Source: Neocallimastix lanati (nom. inval.)
Taxonomy: Eukaryota; Neocallimastigomycota; Neocallimastigomycetes; Neocallimastigales; Neocallimastigaceae
Assembly (NCBI GenBank): GCA_016946835.1
Contig: JACVTC010000089.1
Coordinates: 64,001-128,000 of the forward strand
Length of the DNA stretch: 64,000 bases
Direction of reading: 5' to 3'
Below the pieces are notes generated by a model. That model worked only from the letters and a program-made list of their open reading frames with translations. It was not told the DNA's origin and searched no databases. Positions 11,897 through 25,255 of the stretch are shown in pieces (the first letter of the stretch is position 1; each line of letters starts with the position of its first letter). The position numbers were made by a program, and so were the translations under genes.

Positions 11897-14058
11897 ATGT
11901 CTTCAATATCATCACTTATTAGTCGTTATTCAAAATCTTCAGGAAATCAATCGACAAAACAAATTATTTTAGAAGGTATATTTAATTTCAGCAATAAAAC
12001 CATAAATTTATAGATTATTTACACGTTTTTATTATTTATATCACTACAATACGTTTAATTAAATTGGCTGAAATTTCTATTAAATTTCTTTTTTTCTTTT
12101 TTTTTTGTATAATGATTACATAATTATAAATAACATTTATAATAAAAACAATAATAATAAAAAAAATAAAAAAATTAATAAATAAAAAAGCTGCTGCATT
12201 CCTAGTATCACAAGCTGTATTATTTTATGGTAATAAATTTATTCAGAATGTAATTTGTTAATGAATGTCATTTTAATTATAAAAAAAATAAATAAATTTT
12301 AAATTTAATTAAAAAAACAATATGAAAAAAAATAAATGAATTAAGTATTGTTGAAAAAATAATAAAATTGTTAAAAAATTGTTAAAAATAAATTTAAGGT
12401 GTTAAATGGGTATTACAATCACTTGATCCTACAAAAAAAAAAAGAGATGAAACAAAAGCTAAAGCTTCTCAAATTTTAGACCGTTTGGGTTTAAAGGAAT
12501 TATCTTTAAATGAATATGAGGAAATAATCGCAACAGAAGTTATTTTCCCCGAAGATATTCCAGTTTCTTTTAGTGGTAATATATATAATATCAAATTTAA
12601 ACATATAATTAATTTAATTAATATTTGAAAAATATATATATTAAAATTAATTTATTTATTTTATAAAATAAAAATAAATTTTTATATTTAAATATATATC
12701 TAGATATTGGTGGTTTAAACGAAATTATTGATTCTATAAGAGAAAATGTTATATATCCATTAGTATATCCAAATGTATTTTCACAAACCTCATCTTTATT
12801 AAGTAATCCAAAAGGTATATTATTATATGGACCACCTGGTTGTGGTAAGACTATGTTGGCTAAAGCTATTGCAAAAGAATCTGGTGCCAATTTTATAAAT
12901 CTCCATATTTCTACACTTACTGATAAATATGTAAATTTTTATTATATTTTACTTAACAGTTTTAATTTATAATATATTACAGTATATAATTATTAATATA
13001 AAGTAAATATTCAATACCAAAATATTTATTAACAATTTATTATATTTTATATAATAGTATGGTGAAAGTCAAAAATTGGTAAATGCGTTATTTTCATTAG
13101 CTCATAAATTAGAGCCAACTATTATTTTCATTGATGAAATAGATTCATTTTTAAGAGATAGAAGCTCTCAAGATCATGAAGCTACAGCTATGATGAAAGC
13201 TGAATTTATGAGGTAAAAAAAAAAAAATTTAAAATAATTATATATATTAAAAAGATTGAATTTTACTAAAATAAATATATCTATATATCAAAGCTTATGG
13301 GATGGTTTAGTATCTGATTCTAGTTCAAGAATTATTGTAAGTATATGATATATTAAAAATTTTTAATTAATTATTTATTTATTAATACATTTGTATATAT
13401 AAATATTATATTCAATATAATAAGATTTTGGGTGCCACGAATAGACCAAATGATATTGGTAGATATTTAAATATAATAAAATCATATATGTATATTTATT
13501 TATTTATTAATTTATTTATTTAATTAATATATAGATCAAGCTATTATTAGACGTATGCCAAAAAGGTATTCTGTTCAATTACCAAATTTATCTCAAAGAG
13601 TCACATTATTAAAGCTTGTAAGCAAAATATATATATATATTATAATAGTATTAAAGATTATTAAACTTATAAAATATTATATTAATTATAATAGATGCTT
13701 AAAGATGCAAAACTTGACGAAAATTTGAAGTTAGAAGATATTGCCAAAAAAACTAATCACTACTCAGGTAGTGACTTAAAAGAACTATGTAGAGCCGCAG
13801 TAATGATTCCAGTTAGAGAATATATAAGAACAATTGATAAAGATTTAAATGATGCTGTTATAGATGTACAAATAAATATTAAATATTTAATATATATGAT
13901 TTCAGTTGATTTTAATATATTTTTTTTTATTTTATAATTTCAAATAATTATAATATTTTTTATAGACAAATGATCTTAGACCAGTAAAATATGAAGATTT
14001 CTTTCCAATTGAAAAAAATGATGATTTCATAAGGAATGCAGAAGTTGAATTAGATTAA
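11897..14058 (+). CDS. MSP1: Msp1/ATAD1-type mitochondrial outer-membrane AAA ATPase
   Basis: Ten exons encode 366 aa: 11897-11975, 12191-12229, 12399-12575, 12704-12930, 13058-13212, 13294-13336, 13425-13458, 13535-13617, 13695-13865 and 13966-14058. All introns are GT-AG and phases close. The protein has one hydrophobic N-terminal segment (about residues 27-45), then a single AAA+ domain with Walker A GPPGCGKT (141-148), Walker B IIFIDEID (196-203), sensor-1 region [10 protein letters not shown] and arginine fingers in RRMPKR (257-262), and a C-terminal lid with [11 protein letters not shown]. Family members extract mistargeted tail-anchored proteins from the mitochondrial or peroxisomal outer membrane. 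In gut fungi, which have hydrogenosomes, that organelle is the likely site (inference). Length and architecture match the family. The donor of exon 9 is the least certain splice site. Confidence 0.9.
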
Positions 14059-15641
14059 AAATAAATATAACATACACAAATAAATAAACATAACATAAAA
14101 TAAACATAACATAATAAAATAAATAAAATAAAATAAAATAAAATTAAAAAAAAAAATAAAAATAAAAATAAAATAAAATAAAATAAAATAAAATAAACAA
14201 AAGAAACTAGTTAATGATATAATATTTTAATTTTATTAATAAAATTATTATTAGTAGTTATATATAATAAAATAATATCAAAATAGATTTTAGATAATTA
14301 AATATTTAAAACAAATATTATAATATATATATATATATAATTTTTGGTTTCTTTTTTTTTTTTTTTTTTTAGTAATATTATTAATTATCTTTCCATATCA
14401 TTAATATCTTTCAATTTCAATTATGTATTATTATAACATTAAAATATTAGTAAAAAGTTTTTTATTTATTAAAACTAAAAAATGAATAGAAAATAAAAAA
14501 ATATAATAAAATAATTAAAATATAATAAAATAATTAAAATTTTGATAATTTAAAAAACAATTCATAAATAAAAAAAGTAAAAAATATACTATGTAATTAT
14601 AATTTTAAATAAGCATGAAATTTTTATTTCCTCAAAATTTATTGTTATAATTAAATTTTTATATAAAATTATTTTATAATTAAATTTATATTAAATAAAA
14701 TTTTTAATTTAATAAAGATTAATGAAAAAATTAATTATATTACTAATTATATTAAAAAAACTATTTTTTTATGATGATTTATGATTTCTTGTTTTAGAAA
14801 ATTAAAATATATATAAAGGTCAAATAATATTTATGAAATAAGTTAATTAAAATATACTTTTTTTTTTTATTCTAGATAGAAAGTTTTTTTTTTTTTTTTA
14901 AGTTTTATTTTAACGAAGGTAAAATAATTATATTATTATTTTCAATTTATAATTGAAGAAATTAAAAATTTTATTATATATATTAAATAATTTTATTCAA
15001 TAAATAAATAAATAAATAAATAAATAATAGTAATAATAATATTAAAAGATAAATAAATGATAAATATTTAATAATTGAAATTAAAATTGTTCTTAAATAA
15101 ATCTTTGATAAACTCAAGACTTTTTTTATATAATATACAAAAAGTATTTAAATTTAATTTTTTTTTTTTTTTTTTTTACAATATATAAAAACTTAAAGTT
15201 CACATTAAATTTTAAAATTTTTAAATAATAATTAAATACCTAAATTTTATTGTTTCTTTTCTTTTTTATTTTTCTTTTTCTTTTTTTTTTCTTTTTTTTT
15301 TTTTTTCTTTTTTTTTTTTTCTATATTATTCTTAGCACTACTACATCTGTTATTAATAGCATCATTACTGTTATTATTAATATTAATATTAATATAATCC
15401 TAATTCAGATTTGTGTATTTATTGTACATAAATTATAATAAATCAATATTGATTAAAAACATATTTTTATATCATTTAATTTCTTTTCATATTTATATGA
15501 TCAAAAATAAAAATTTTACTATATATTTAAATAATAATGAAAAGAAAATAATTATATAAATTATTAACAAAATAAATATTATATTTTATAAATTAAAATA
15601 TTAAAATAGATAAAATAAAATTTTAATTTAATTTAATCCAA
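14059..15641. other. Intergenic, simple-sequence AT-rich
   Basis: The stretch holds (TAAAA)n at 14100-14200, poly(T) runs and a C/T-rich tract at 15250-15320. The phenylalanine-rich frame over that tract is not a gene. No RNA gene or promoter motif could be recognised. Confidence 0.7.
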
Positions 15642-15948
15642 ATGCCCAATTCTAGAATATATATTGGAAAATTATCTCGTGATGCGACAGAAAAGGATGT
15701 AGAAAAGGTATATATCCTTAATTATTATTATTAGTAGTAAAAAGTTATCATTAATTAAAATCGATTAAGATTATAAATGCTAATATATTTTTTTAAATAT
15801 TAAATAGTATTTTGAAAAATTTGGAGAAATTAAAGAAATTAATTTAAAAAATAATAAAAATAGTAGATATGAATGTGGTAAGCATATAAAATTATATTTA
15901 AAAATTTAATGTTATAAATAAATTCATTTTATAATACAAATAATTAAA

Positions 15949-15979
<31 letters not shown>

Positions 15980-17010
15980 AAAAAAATATTTATGAACATA
16001 ATAAAAATATATGTAAAAGGATTTGGCTTTGTCGTAAATATAATTAATATAAAAATTATTATATTAAGATATAATAAAAAAGAAAAATATTATTTAATAT
16101 AAATAAATATATATTAGGAATTTAATGATTATCGTGATGCTGAAGATGCTGTGAAAGAATGTAATGATACTATGTTTTTTGACCATAGGTATTGAATTCA
16201 AGATATTAAATTTAATAACATAATAAATGAATATTAATTTTTATAAATATTTAATATAGAATAATAGTTGAAATTGCACATGGTGAAAAAAGATCTCGTG
16301 ATGATCGCAGAGATGATAGAAGAAGTGATAGGTTCATATTATTAAATTTATTGATTTAAAATTTTTTTTCTAAATTCATAATAAAATTGTCGCTAATATT
16401 ATTCATATAAATACATATTTAAATAAATAGATATGGACCACCACAACGTACTAATTATAGAGTTCTTGTTGATAATTTATCTTCTAGTGTTAGCTGGCAG
16501 GTAAAAAGAAAAATTAATTTAAAATTTTCTTTAATATAAAGTATGATAAATAATTATAAATAAATTATTCATTCACAAGGAATAAATCTTTCTAATTTCT
16601 TTATATATATATAATAAAATAGTGCATTATTTATTAATTTAATAAATATTTTACAATAAATTAATAGGATTTAAAGGATTTCTTTAGAAAAGTTGGAAGA
16701 GTAACTTTTGCCGATGCACATAAGCGAAGAGAAGGAGAAGGGTAATTTATTTTTATAATAATAAATTAAATATGATCAGATCTTATTACTATTATTTATT
16801 CTTAACAAAAATTTTTATTTTAAAAATAATACTAAAAATTGCAAAAATTAGTGTTGTTGAATTTGCATCCTATGATGATATGAAATATGCTATCAGAAAA
16901 TTAGATGAAACCGAATTAAAAGGAAGAAAAATGTATTTAAGTGAAGTAAGTAATTTGACATTAATTAAATTTCTAAAATATTTATTAATAATATTAATAT
17001 ATACTATTAC

Positions 17011-17044
<34 letters not shown>

Positions 17045-17503
17045 AAGGATACAAGATCAAGACGAAGATCCAGATCAAGAAGTCGTTCTAGATCCAGAAG
17101 ATCACGTTCACATTATAGTTATCGTTCACGTTCTCGTACTCGCTCTCGCTCAAGGTCTCGTTCTGATTCATCGTATTCTAGACGTTCTCGTAGTACTTCC
17201 CGTTCTCATTCAAGATATAGATCAAGATCTCGTTCACCACGATCTAGAAGTCATTCTATTTCACGTTCACCAAGATCTCGTAGTCGTTCTAGATCAGAAT
17301 CGCCACGTTCAAGGTCTCGTTCTCCCCAATCAAGAAGTCCTAGCAGGTCTAGATCTAATAGTCCAAGATCTCGTTCTCGTTCTCGTTCACACACACGTTC
17401 AAGATCTCGTTCTCAAAGCCAAGAAGTTCATGATGAAGAATTAAATAAACCAATTTCTAACAATGAAGAAAAAAATTCAAATTCTCCATCTTCTCAACCC
17501 TAA
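15642..17503 (+). CDS. SR splicing factor with two RRMs and a long RS domain
   Basis: Nine exons encode 328 aa: 15642-15707, 15808-15877, 16020-16033, 16118-16188, 16260-16331, 16431-16500, 16668-16741, 16852-16945 and 17048-17503. RRM1 has RNP2 RIYIGKL (5-11) and RNP1 GFGFVEF, the latter assembled across a 14-nt micro-exon. RRM2 is the pseudo-RRM type, marked by SWQDLKD (119-125), the signature of the SRSF1/4/5/6 group. Residues 178-328 are an almost pure Arg-Ser domain, followed by an acidic/Asn-rich tail. Such proteins bind exonic enhancers, recruit U1 and U2AF and shuttle mRNA; SR-kinase phosphorylation of the RS domain is the usual control. The RS coding stretch has more G+C than its surroundings. 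I cannot choose a one-to-one orthologue. Confidence 0.9.
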
Positions 17504-18367
17504 ACTATTAATAAAAATAGTCCAAAATGAATAAAATTTAAATCTTGAATCTAAGTTTTAATGATAAAAATAATAATTTAACAGGAGGAATATAAAAATA
17601 AAACTACATTATTAAAATTAATTAGTATTTATGTATTTATAGCAATTTATTATATTAACATTCAAACAAAAAAATAATAATAATAATAATAATATTAATA
17701 TTAATAATCGAAATTATCATTATATATAATTATATATATATTTAATTTAATAATTATTCTTAAGCGTAAGAATTAATATATTCGGAATAGCATAATAATT
17801 AAATTTAATTATTATACTTTAAATTTTACTTATTTAATTTATCAATTTTAATAATATATATATATTTTATTTAATTTTTTCATTTTTTATTTTATTTTAT
17901 TTTTTTTTTTATTTTTTAAAAAAAAATAATATTAATAATAGTAAATAAATAAATAAATAAATAAAATATAAAACAAATAATAAAGTAAATAAATTATATC
18001 TTAAATTCTATATATATATTTATATATATAATTTTATTGTATATAAAGTTCATGTTATTTTTTTTATGAATAAATTTATACTTTAATTATAAATTTTTAT
18101 TATTTGTTTAACAGTTTTTTATTCAAATTTCATATCTTTAATATATATAATAAATTGTTTTTCTAAACAATAAAAAAAGTTTATAGATATTTTCATTAAA
18201 ATTTAATAAAATTGTTAATAGTCAAATGAAAATAAAAAAAAATAATAATAAAAATAAAAATAAAAATAAAAATAAGAATAAAAAAAAAATATTACATTCC
18301 ATCAACTCAATTCAAAACCTATAAAACTAAGTCCAAAAATATATGAAATTTAAATATGCTAAAATAA

Positions 18368-18398
<31 letters not shown>

Positions 18399-20350
18399 CA
18401 TATAAATATAATGTACTTATAATTGAATAATTTTGCGTATGCATTATCAATAAAAATAATTTTTTATTATCTATCTCAAATTATCTAATTATAGTTGGAG
18501 AAGATTTTGGAGAAATCATTGAAAATAAATAGAAAAAACTTTGTATTTGTTTAAAAAAAAAAAAATAAAAAAAAAAAATAAATAAATGAAAAAAAAAATA
18601 AATAAAAAAAAAAAAAATAAAATAAAATATTAAGCAAAACTAATGAGAATATTTTTTGCCACAAATAGTTTGTATGAGTTTATTTGCAAATCTGATACAA
18701 AGGATAAAAATTTCTTTAAAAAAAAAAGTAATAATTTCATAAATATTATGGATTTATATAATTTGAAAATTTTAAATAAAATTTTGATAATATAATCTAA
18801 ATCTAACATAAAATTATTTTATAGCAATTAAATCAACAGAAAAGTGAAATTTAAAAAAAAAAATAAAATAAAATAAATTTTTTTGGCTATAATTTGTTTT
18901 AGAAACATTTATACAAAATTATGTTAATACTGAAATTTTAATTTTAAATAAGATTTTTAATATAAATTCTCAAATATAAAAAAAAAATCTAAAAATAAAA
19001 TTTAAAATAAAAAAATTAAAAATAAAATTAAAATAATACAATTTAACATAATAATTAAATGTTTCACAATATTTTAATTCTAATAACTTTAATATCTTCA
19101 TTTTGGTAAAAAGATTTTATATTAAATTTAAATAATATCAAATGTATAATAATTTATTTTATAATTAACTTTATTTATTATAAAACTATACACATAAATT
19201 TATGAATAATTAAACATTAACTTAGAATATTGTACAGTAGTAAATTTAGTAAAAATTGAAAACTCTCGAAGTTATGTAATAAATCTACTAATCATATTTT
19301 AAAGTTTACTTTTGCGTAATAATAATTAATAAATATAAAAAAACTAATAACAACTCTAAAGATGTAAATCCTTAGTAGGAATTATTGTAAACTATTCCTA
19401 AAATAAATTAATTAATAAATATTAAACTAGCTGAAACTTAAATTAATAATATTTTTCATCCTATTCTTGACTCAGATTTGATAATAATTCCTATTTATTT
19501 TTTTTTTCAGAATACCTTGAAAGATTTTAATAACTAATTATATTTTTAAAAACTATTTTTTTTTTACTACCAAAATTTTTATGACAAAGATGAACCAATT
19601 TTTTAACCTTGAAAAACTTGACCAGCCTACTTAATCCTGTCAATGATAATGGCGGTGACGATTCAATAGAACGAAAGGGTTCATCAACCTGCTAGGTTTT
19701 ATGAAAATAAATAAATAAATAAATAAATAAAATTTGGCTAAATAGAACTTGGCGAAATGCAATATTCCTTTTTAAAAAAAATAAAATATTAATTATTGTA
19801 AAGTTATACAATTAGTATAATTCTTAATAAAATTTCGTATTAATCTATTAGAAAATGTCATATTGTTAAATAATATAGATTAAAGATAAAATAATTTTAA
19901 TAATGAACAATTGTGGTCAATTCAGTTAATTAGCAATTTGAATTATATAAAATCAAACATATATATTTTTTAACTATTATCATAATTAATAATTATTTAA
20001 AAGATTATCATATTATAAATAAAGTAATATTAAAAATTAATTTAATTAATTTAGATTCTTTTTTTTTTTACTTTTTTTTTATTTTGTTTCATCATTACCT
20101 ACTGTTGATAAAGAAGTATCATTGGTAAAATGATGGTATTCTAATCGGAGACATATGAAACATTTATTTTATCTTTTAAACATATAAAATAGCTATTTTT
20201 GAGAATTAGTTTACAGAGTTACACAATAACCTCTATTATTTTAATTTTAATTATTCATTTTACTGAAAGTTTTATTCGAATAATGATAAAAATAATTTTT
20301 TTATTTCATTTTATTTTGTGATTTTGTATTATTATTATTATTATTATTAA

Positions 20351-20387
<37 letters not shown>

Positions 20388-21033
20388 GTTAGTTTTTTTT
20401 TTTTTTTTTTTAAAAAAAATTTTTTTATTTATTATGAGTCAATAAAATAATAGTTATATGGAAAGCTGTATTTTGTATTCATTAATTACCTTTTTACTTA
20501 GAATCACATAATTATATACATTTTGAATAGAAATTACGTATATTATTGGGTTAGGTTATATTGGTCTCGCTTCAATCCGAGAAAAAGCGTACTAGAAAAT
20601 TCTCAGCAATAATATATATGTCAGAGTGTCAGTAAGGCTATCCAGCAGAAATATTATCTGCTTATGCGAATAGCATACGGAAGACCTCAATATTCCCATA
20701 CCTTTGAGGGAGGGGCTGAAAATAAGGAAGGAACAAACCTGAAATAAAAAAAAAAATAGAAATTATTCTACACCAATTAAATTTTTTAATTAAAAAAAAT
20801 TTCTTAAAATTTATTTTTTTATTATATTTCTTCATTTTTCTTAATTATTATTTATACTATTATCATTATCATTATTAGTATATTAATATTATTATTTCTA
20901 TTTCTATTGCTATTGCTATTATTATTATTATTAAAAATACTATCTTTTATTGTTATTATAAAAATATAATCTATTATTAAAATTATCATTATTATTGTAA
21001 ATAAAAATACAATCTTTTATTATTATTATTAAA

Positions 21034-21110
<77 letters not shown>

Positions 21111-22174
21111 TATTATTATTACTATTATTATTATTAGATATAAATTAATAGCCAATAATTATTTGCTCCTTGTTTTTCTTTCCAAATTTTTGCTTTGATT
21201 TTACAGCTTGTAAAAATTTTATACAAAATATTATATTTTATAAAAACGGTGGAATGAATTTATTGGACAATATATAATGTATGTTTTAAATCTTTAAAAT
21301 ATGATACATTAATATCATTATATATTATATTGTATACATTATATAACAATATTTTTATTATTTTAAATTTATATCAATCGAGGAAAAATAATTATTCTGT
21401 TTCTTGATATATTAGTAATTTTATTAATATTATATAAATAAATTTTTTTTTTAATTAATTTGATTTAATAATTAAATTTACTTTTTAAAACAATATATAT
21501 ATATATATAATTATTACAATTTAAAAATCAAACTTTTTTTTTTTTAAATAAATATTACGAAAGAAAAGATTTAAATAATTAAATATTTTCTTTTATATTA
21601 GTTATATTTATTAGCGAAATTAAGAAATAAAAATTAATAGTAAGTAAATATATATATATATATATATTTTTTTTACATATTAAATATATTTTACATAAAC
21701 TTTATATAAAATTAAGCTATTAATGTACTATAATAAAAATAAATTCAATCATATATACCTTATAAATGGGTTATTTTAATTATATATATATATAATTAAA
21801 TTGAAATTATATAAAATTTAAATTATATAAATAACATAGTTAAATAAAGAAATATTTTAATACTAATTTTATTAATGATATATATTCAATAATAACAAGA
21901 AGTTTTTATTTTTATATAAATAAAAAGTTTATTTGAAGGCTTAAAAAATCAGGTATTATAAAGCCAATAAAAAATAAAAAAAAAAAAAAGAACAAATATA
22001 TATATTTATATCAATTATTTCCAAAGGAAAAATAAAGAAAATGTAAAAATTAATTTTATTGTTTTTTTAACTGAACTTATATAAAAATAGTTATTAATAA
22101 TTAATAAATATGATATTATTATTATATTTAAAAATCATACTTAAAAAGAAATAAAAACCGAAATAATTTTAAAA
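17504..22174. other. Long intergenic region, simple repeats and short unclassified segments
   Basis: In 4.7 kb I find no gene. It contains (TTA)n arrays at 20320-20390 and 20900-21140 and numerous poly(A)/poly(T) tracts. A copy of the motif TTGGCGAAATGCAA lies at about 19751-19764. Two islands of more balanced composition stand out, at about 19615-19700 and 20540-20745; they may be old SINE or LTR remnants. Long Ile-only frames over the trinucleotide arrays are artefacts. Confidence 0.65.
20540..20745. other. Unclassified GC-richer island, possible repeat remnant
   Basis: About 200 bp of mixed composition stands out in a region that is otherwise almost only A and T. It has no open frame of note and I could not align it with the SINE at 44666. 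It may be a different dispersed repeat or an RNA-coding remnant. Confidence 0.3.
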
Positions 22175-22373
22175 ATGAAAGCTTTAAGTCTCTTATCATT
22201 ATTTATAACCACTTTATCAGTTACTCGAGCTGCTAACATTAAAAATTTAAATGAAGACGACTTTTTCTCATTTATCGATGAACATCCAAACGTTTTTGTT
22301 AAAGTATAATATTAATAGTATTAGATATATATATATTATATTTAAAGATTATATATTAAAATATAATGAATGA

Positions 22374-22407
<34 letters not shown>

Positions 22408-24646
22408 TAATAAAAAATTCTTTTTAATAAATTAAAAATGATATATAAATTATACATTATATAATATTAGTATTGTGCCCCATGGTATAGCAAATGTCAA
22501 GGTAAATATAAATTTTTTATTTAATAATAAAGTGTTTAAATATTACAAAAAACTTTATATGAAAATTTATATATATATTTATAAAAGAAATGTTAAAGAA
22601 TTTATACTTATAAAAATTTAAATATAAATATTTAATATATATACAAAAATTTTCATACATGAATCATACATTTTTGTTATATTAAAAAATAATAAATTAA
22701 AAATATTTTTTGCTCATTTTTAATATCTAAAAAATATAGATGTTCAATCTGATTATGAAAAAGCTTCTGAGGAATTAAAGGAAAGTAAAATTGTTTTCGC
22801 ACAAGTAGATTGTTCATTAGAACAAGAACTTTGTATTAACAATGGTGTTGACAAATATCCAAAATTTGAATTACATAGAGATGAAGATATTTTAGAATTT
22901 AGATATAAAGAAAATACTGTTGAAAACTTCAAGACTTTTATTCAAAGGTATTTGAATTTATTTTATTTTAATTTATTTTTCTTCTTTACTCTGCTTTAAT
23001 TTATTTTATTTAATTTCTTTTTATGTAGTGTTATTTATTTATTTTATTATTTTTATTTATTTATTTATTTTGTTTTATTTTTTTTATTTAAATTTTTATT
23101 TTTTGTTTTGTTTTGTTTTATTTTTTATTTTTTTTTTTAATATATTTTATTATTGTAATTGTATTATATATTTATTTTTTTCATTTTCATTTTTATTTTA
23201 CTTTAATTTTTAATTATATTTTATTTTATTTAAATTTTTTTTTTAAAAAAATATATTTTTTAATTAATATGTATAATAAACTAATTGTAAGGTTTTATAA
23301 ATTTTTAAATTTCATAAAATAAAAAATAATTTATTATAATTATGAAAATTTTAATAATACTTTATAAAAAGTTTCATTTCACCTTCTCTTTCAGAAGTTA
23401 ATGAAGAAACTTTAGAAACTGTCAAGAAAGAAAATGATATTGTTATTTTATCATTCCTTAAAAGTAGAGATTCAGAAGAATATCAAGCTTTATTCAGAAT
23501 TTCACACAAATTACGTGATAAATACAAATTCGTTTACTGTTTAGATGAAAAGCTTGCTAAGAAGAACGGAGTTGAATTAGATAATACTATATTTATTAAA
23601 AAATTTAACACTGAAAAAAATGATGTTTTAACTGAACCAGTTACAGATGAAAAATTAGAAAAATTTATTAAGGCTGCTGAATTACCATTAATGGATAACT
23701 TAAATTCTGAAAAATATAATAAATACTTAGATCAAGACTTACCATTATTCTATTTCTTTACCAATAGTCAAGAAGAAATTGATACCATTGGTAAGGATAT
23801 TGAAGATATTGCTCGTAATTATCGTTTAAAGATGAACTTTATTTACGTTGATGTTGATAAATATTCAGATAGTGCTAGTAATCTTGGTATTGAAAATAAA
23901 TGGCCAGCTATCCTTATTCAAGATCCAAAATCAAAATTAAAGTATTCATTTGATAGTTCCAAAGGTTTTGATAAAGCATTAATTCAAAAGTTTGTAATTG
24001 ATTACTTTGACGGTAAGGTTAAATCATTCTATCATAGTGAAGAGCTTGGTCCTCGTGATCCAAATGATTATCTTATTAGAATGAATGCTTACACCTTCGA
24101 AGAAGTAGCATTAGATATCACCAAGGATGTCTTTGTTTTATTCTATGCTGAATATTGTAAACCATGTCGTGAGGTAATTTTTTTTTTTTTTTTAATTCTT
24201 TGTTCTAAACTTTTAAATAGTTTCTAAATTATAAAAATTATATATATAATATTATGTTGAATAATTACATTGAATAGTTTAAATATACAAAATAAGATTA
24301 TATACTAATACTTTGTATTGATTTATTTTATTTTTAAGTCAATTCCCATTTTAAGAGAAATAGCTGCTGAAGCTGAACCAAAGAACAAGATTGCTATTGC
24401 TTATATTGATGCTACCTTAAATGATATTCCAGGTAAATCACCATTTAATAAGATTGAAGGTTTTCCAACATTTGTTTTATTCCGTGCTAACAGAAAGAAT
24501 GAACCTGTTCTTTATCCATCAAATGATTATTTCAAGGCTGATTACATTGATTTCATTACACAATATTCACTGTAAGTTAAATATAAAATTTTATTAATAT
24601 ATAAATAAATTAATAATTGAATATTTAAATATATAATCAAATGTTA

Positions 24647-24700
<54 letters not shown>

Positions 24701-24808
24701 CGTAGTAATGATATCACCTTTGAAAAACAAGAAGATGATAATAACGAAGATGAAGAAAAAAATGAAGAAGAAGAAGACGAAAAAAAGGAAAAGAAGGATG
24801 AACTTTAA
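22175..24808 (+). CDS. Protein disulfide isomerase, KDEL-terminated, atypical first active site
   Basis: Six exons encode 501 aa: 22175-22303, 22471-22501, 22740-22947, 23372-24173, 24339-24571 and 24706-24808. A signal peptide (about 1-20, MKALSLLSLF...) leads into thioredoxin domain a. There the expected CxxC reads W-Y-S-K-C (48-52), so the first redox Cys is Tyr; the cis-proline motif KYPKF is kept. Non-catalytic b and b' domains follow, then domain a' with an intact C-K-P-C (385-388) and GFPTFV. An acidic/Lys tail ends in KKDEL, the ER retrieval signal. Length matches classical PDI (about 500 aa). It should oxidise and isomerise disulfides in the ER lumen using mainly a'. Intron 3 (22948-23371) carries a long T-rich tract; its acceptor at 23370-23371 was set by reading frame. 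Confidence 0.9.
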
Positions 24809-24909
24809 ATAAGATTATTAACTTTAATAATATTATAGGAAAATATTAATATAAAAATAAACATTCTTTATATTTTTAAATTATTTTGTAATTAAAAAAA
24901 AAAAGAAAG

Positions 24910-24978
<69 letters not shown>

Positions 24979-25210
24979 TAAAGTAATTATACTAATAACA
25001 ACAACAATAAATAAGTAAATAAGTAAATAAGTAAAAAATTAATTTTTTAAATTAATATTAATTTTATGCATTTTTTTCAAGAAAAAAAAAAATTCAAAAT
25101 GAATAAAATGTAAATAAATAATTAAAAAAAAAAAAAAAAAAGTATTTTGATTATATTATTTTTTTAATATCTTATTTTAATTTATAGTATTTTTGATTTT
25201 GTAAAATATT

Positions 25211-25251
<41 letters not shown>

Positions 25252-25255
25252 AAAA
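24809..25255. other. Intergenic, A-rich homopolymers and (AAT)n
   Basis: The 3' flank of the PDI gene carries poly(A) runs at about 24896-24940, 25124-25141 and 25216-25249, and an (AAT)n run near 24940-24975. No gene is seen. Confidence 0.7.

Noticed and set aside
12618-12890. 90-codon minus-strand frame
   Set aside because: It is antisense to exon 4 of the Msp1 gene, where Walker A is encoded on the plus strand.
20940-21155. 71-codon poly-Ile frame
   Set aside because: Trinucleotide array artefact.
23028-23322. Phe-rich membrane-protein-like frames
   Set aside because: They lie in the T-rich intron 3 of the PDI gene.
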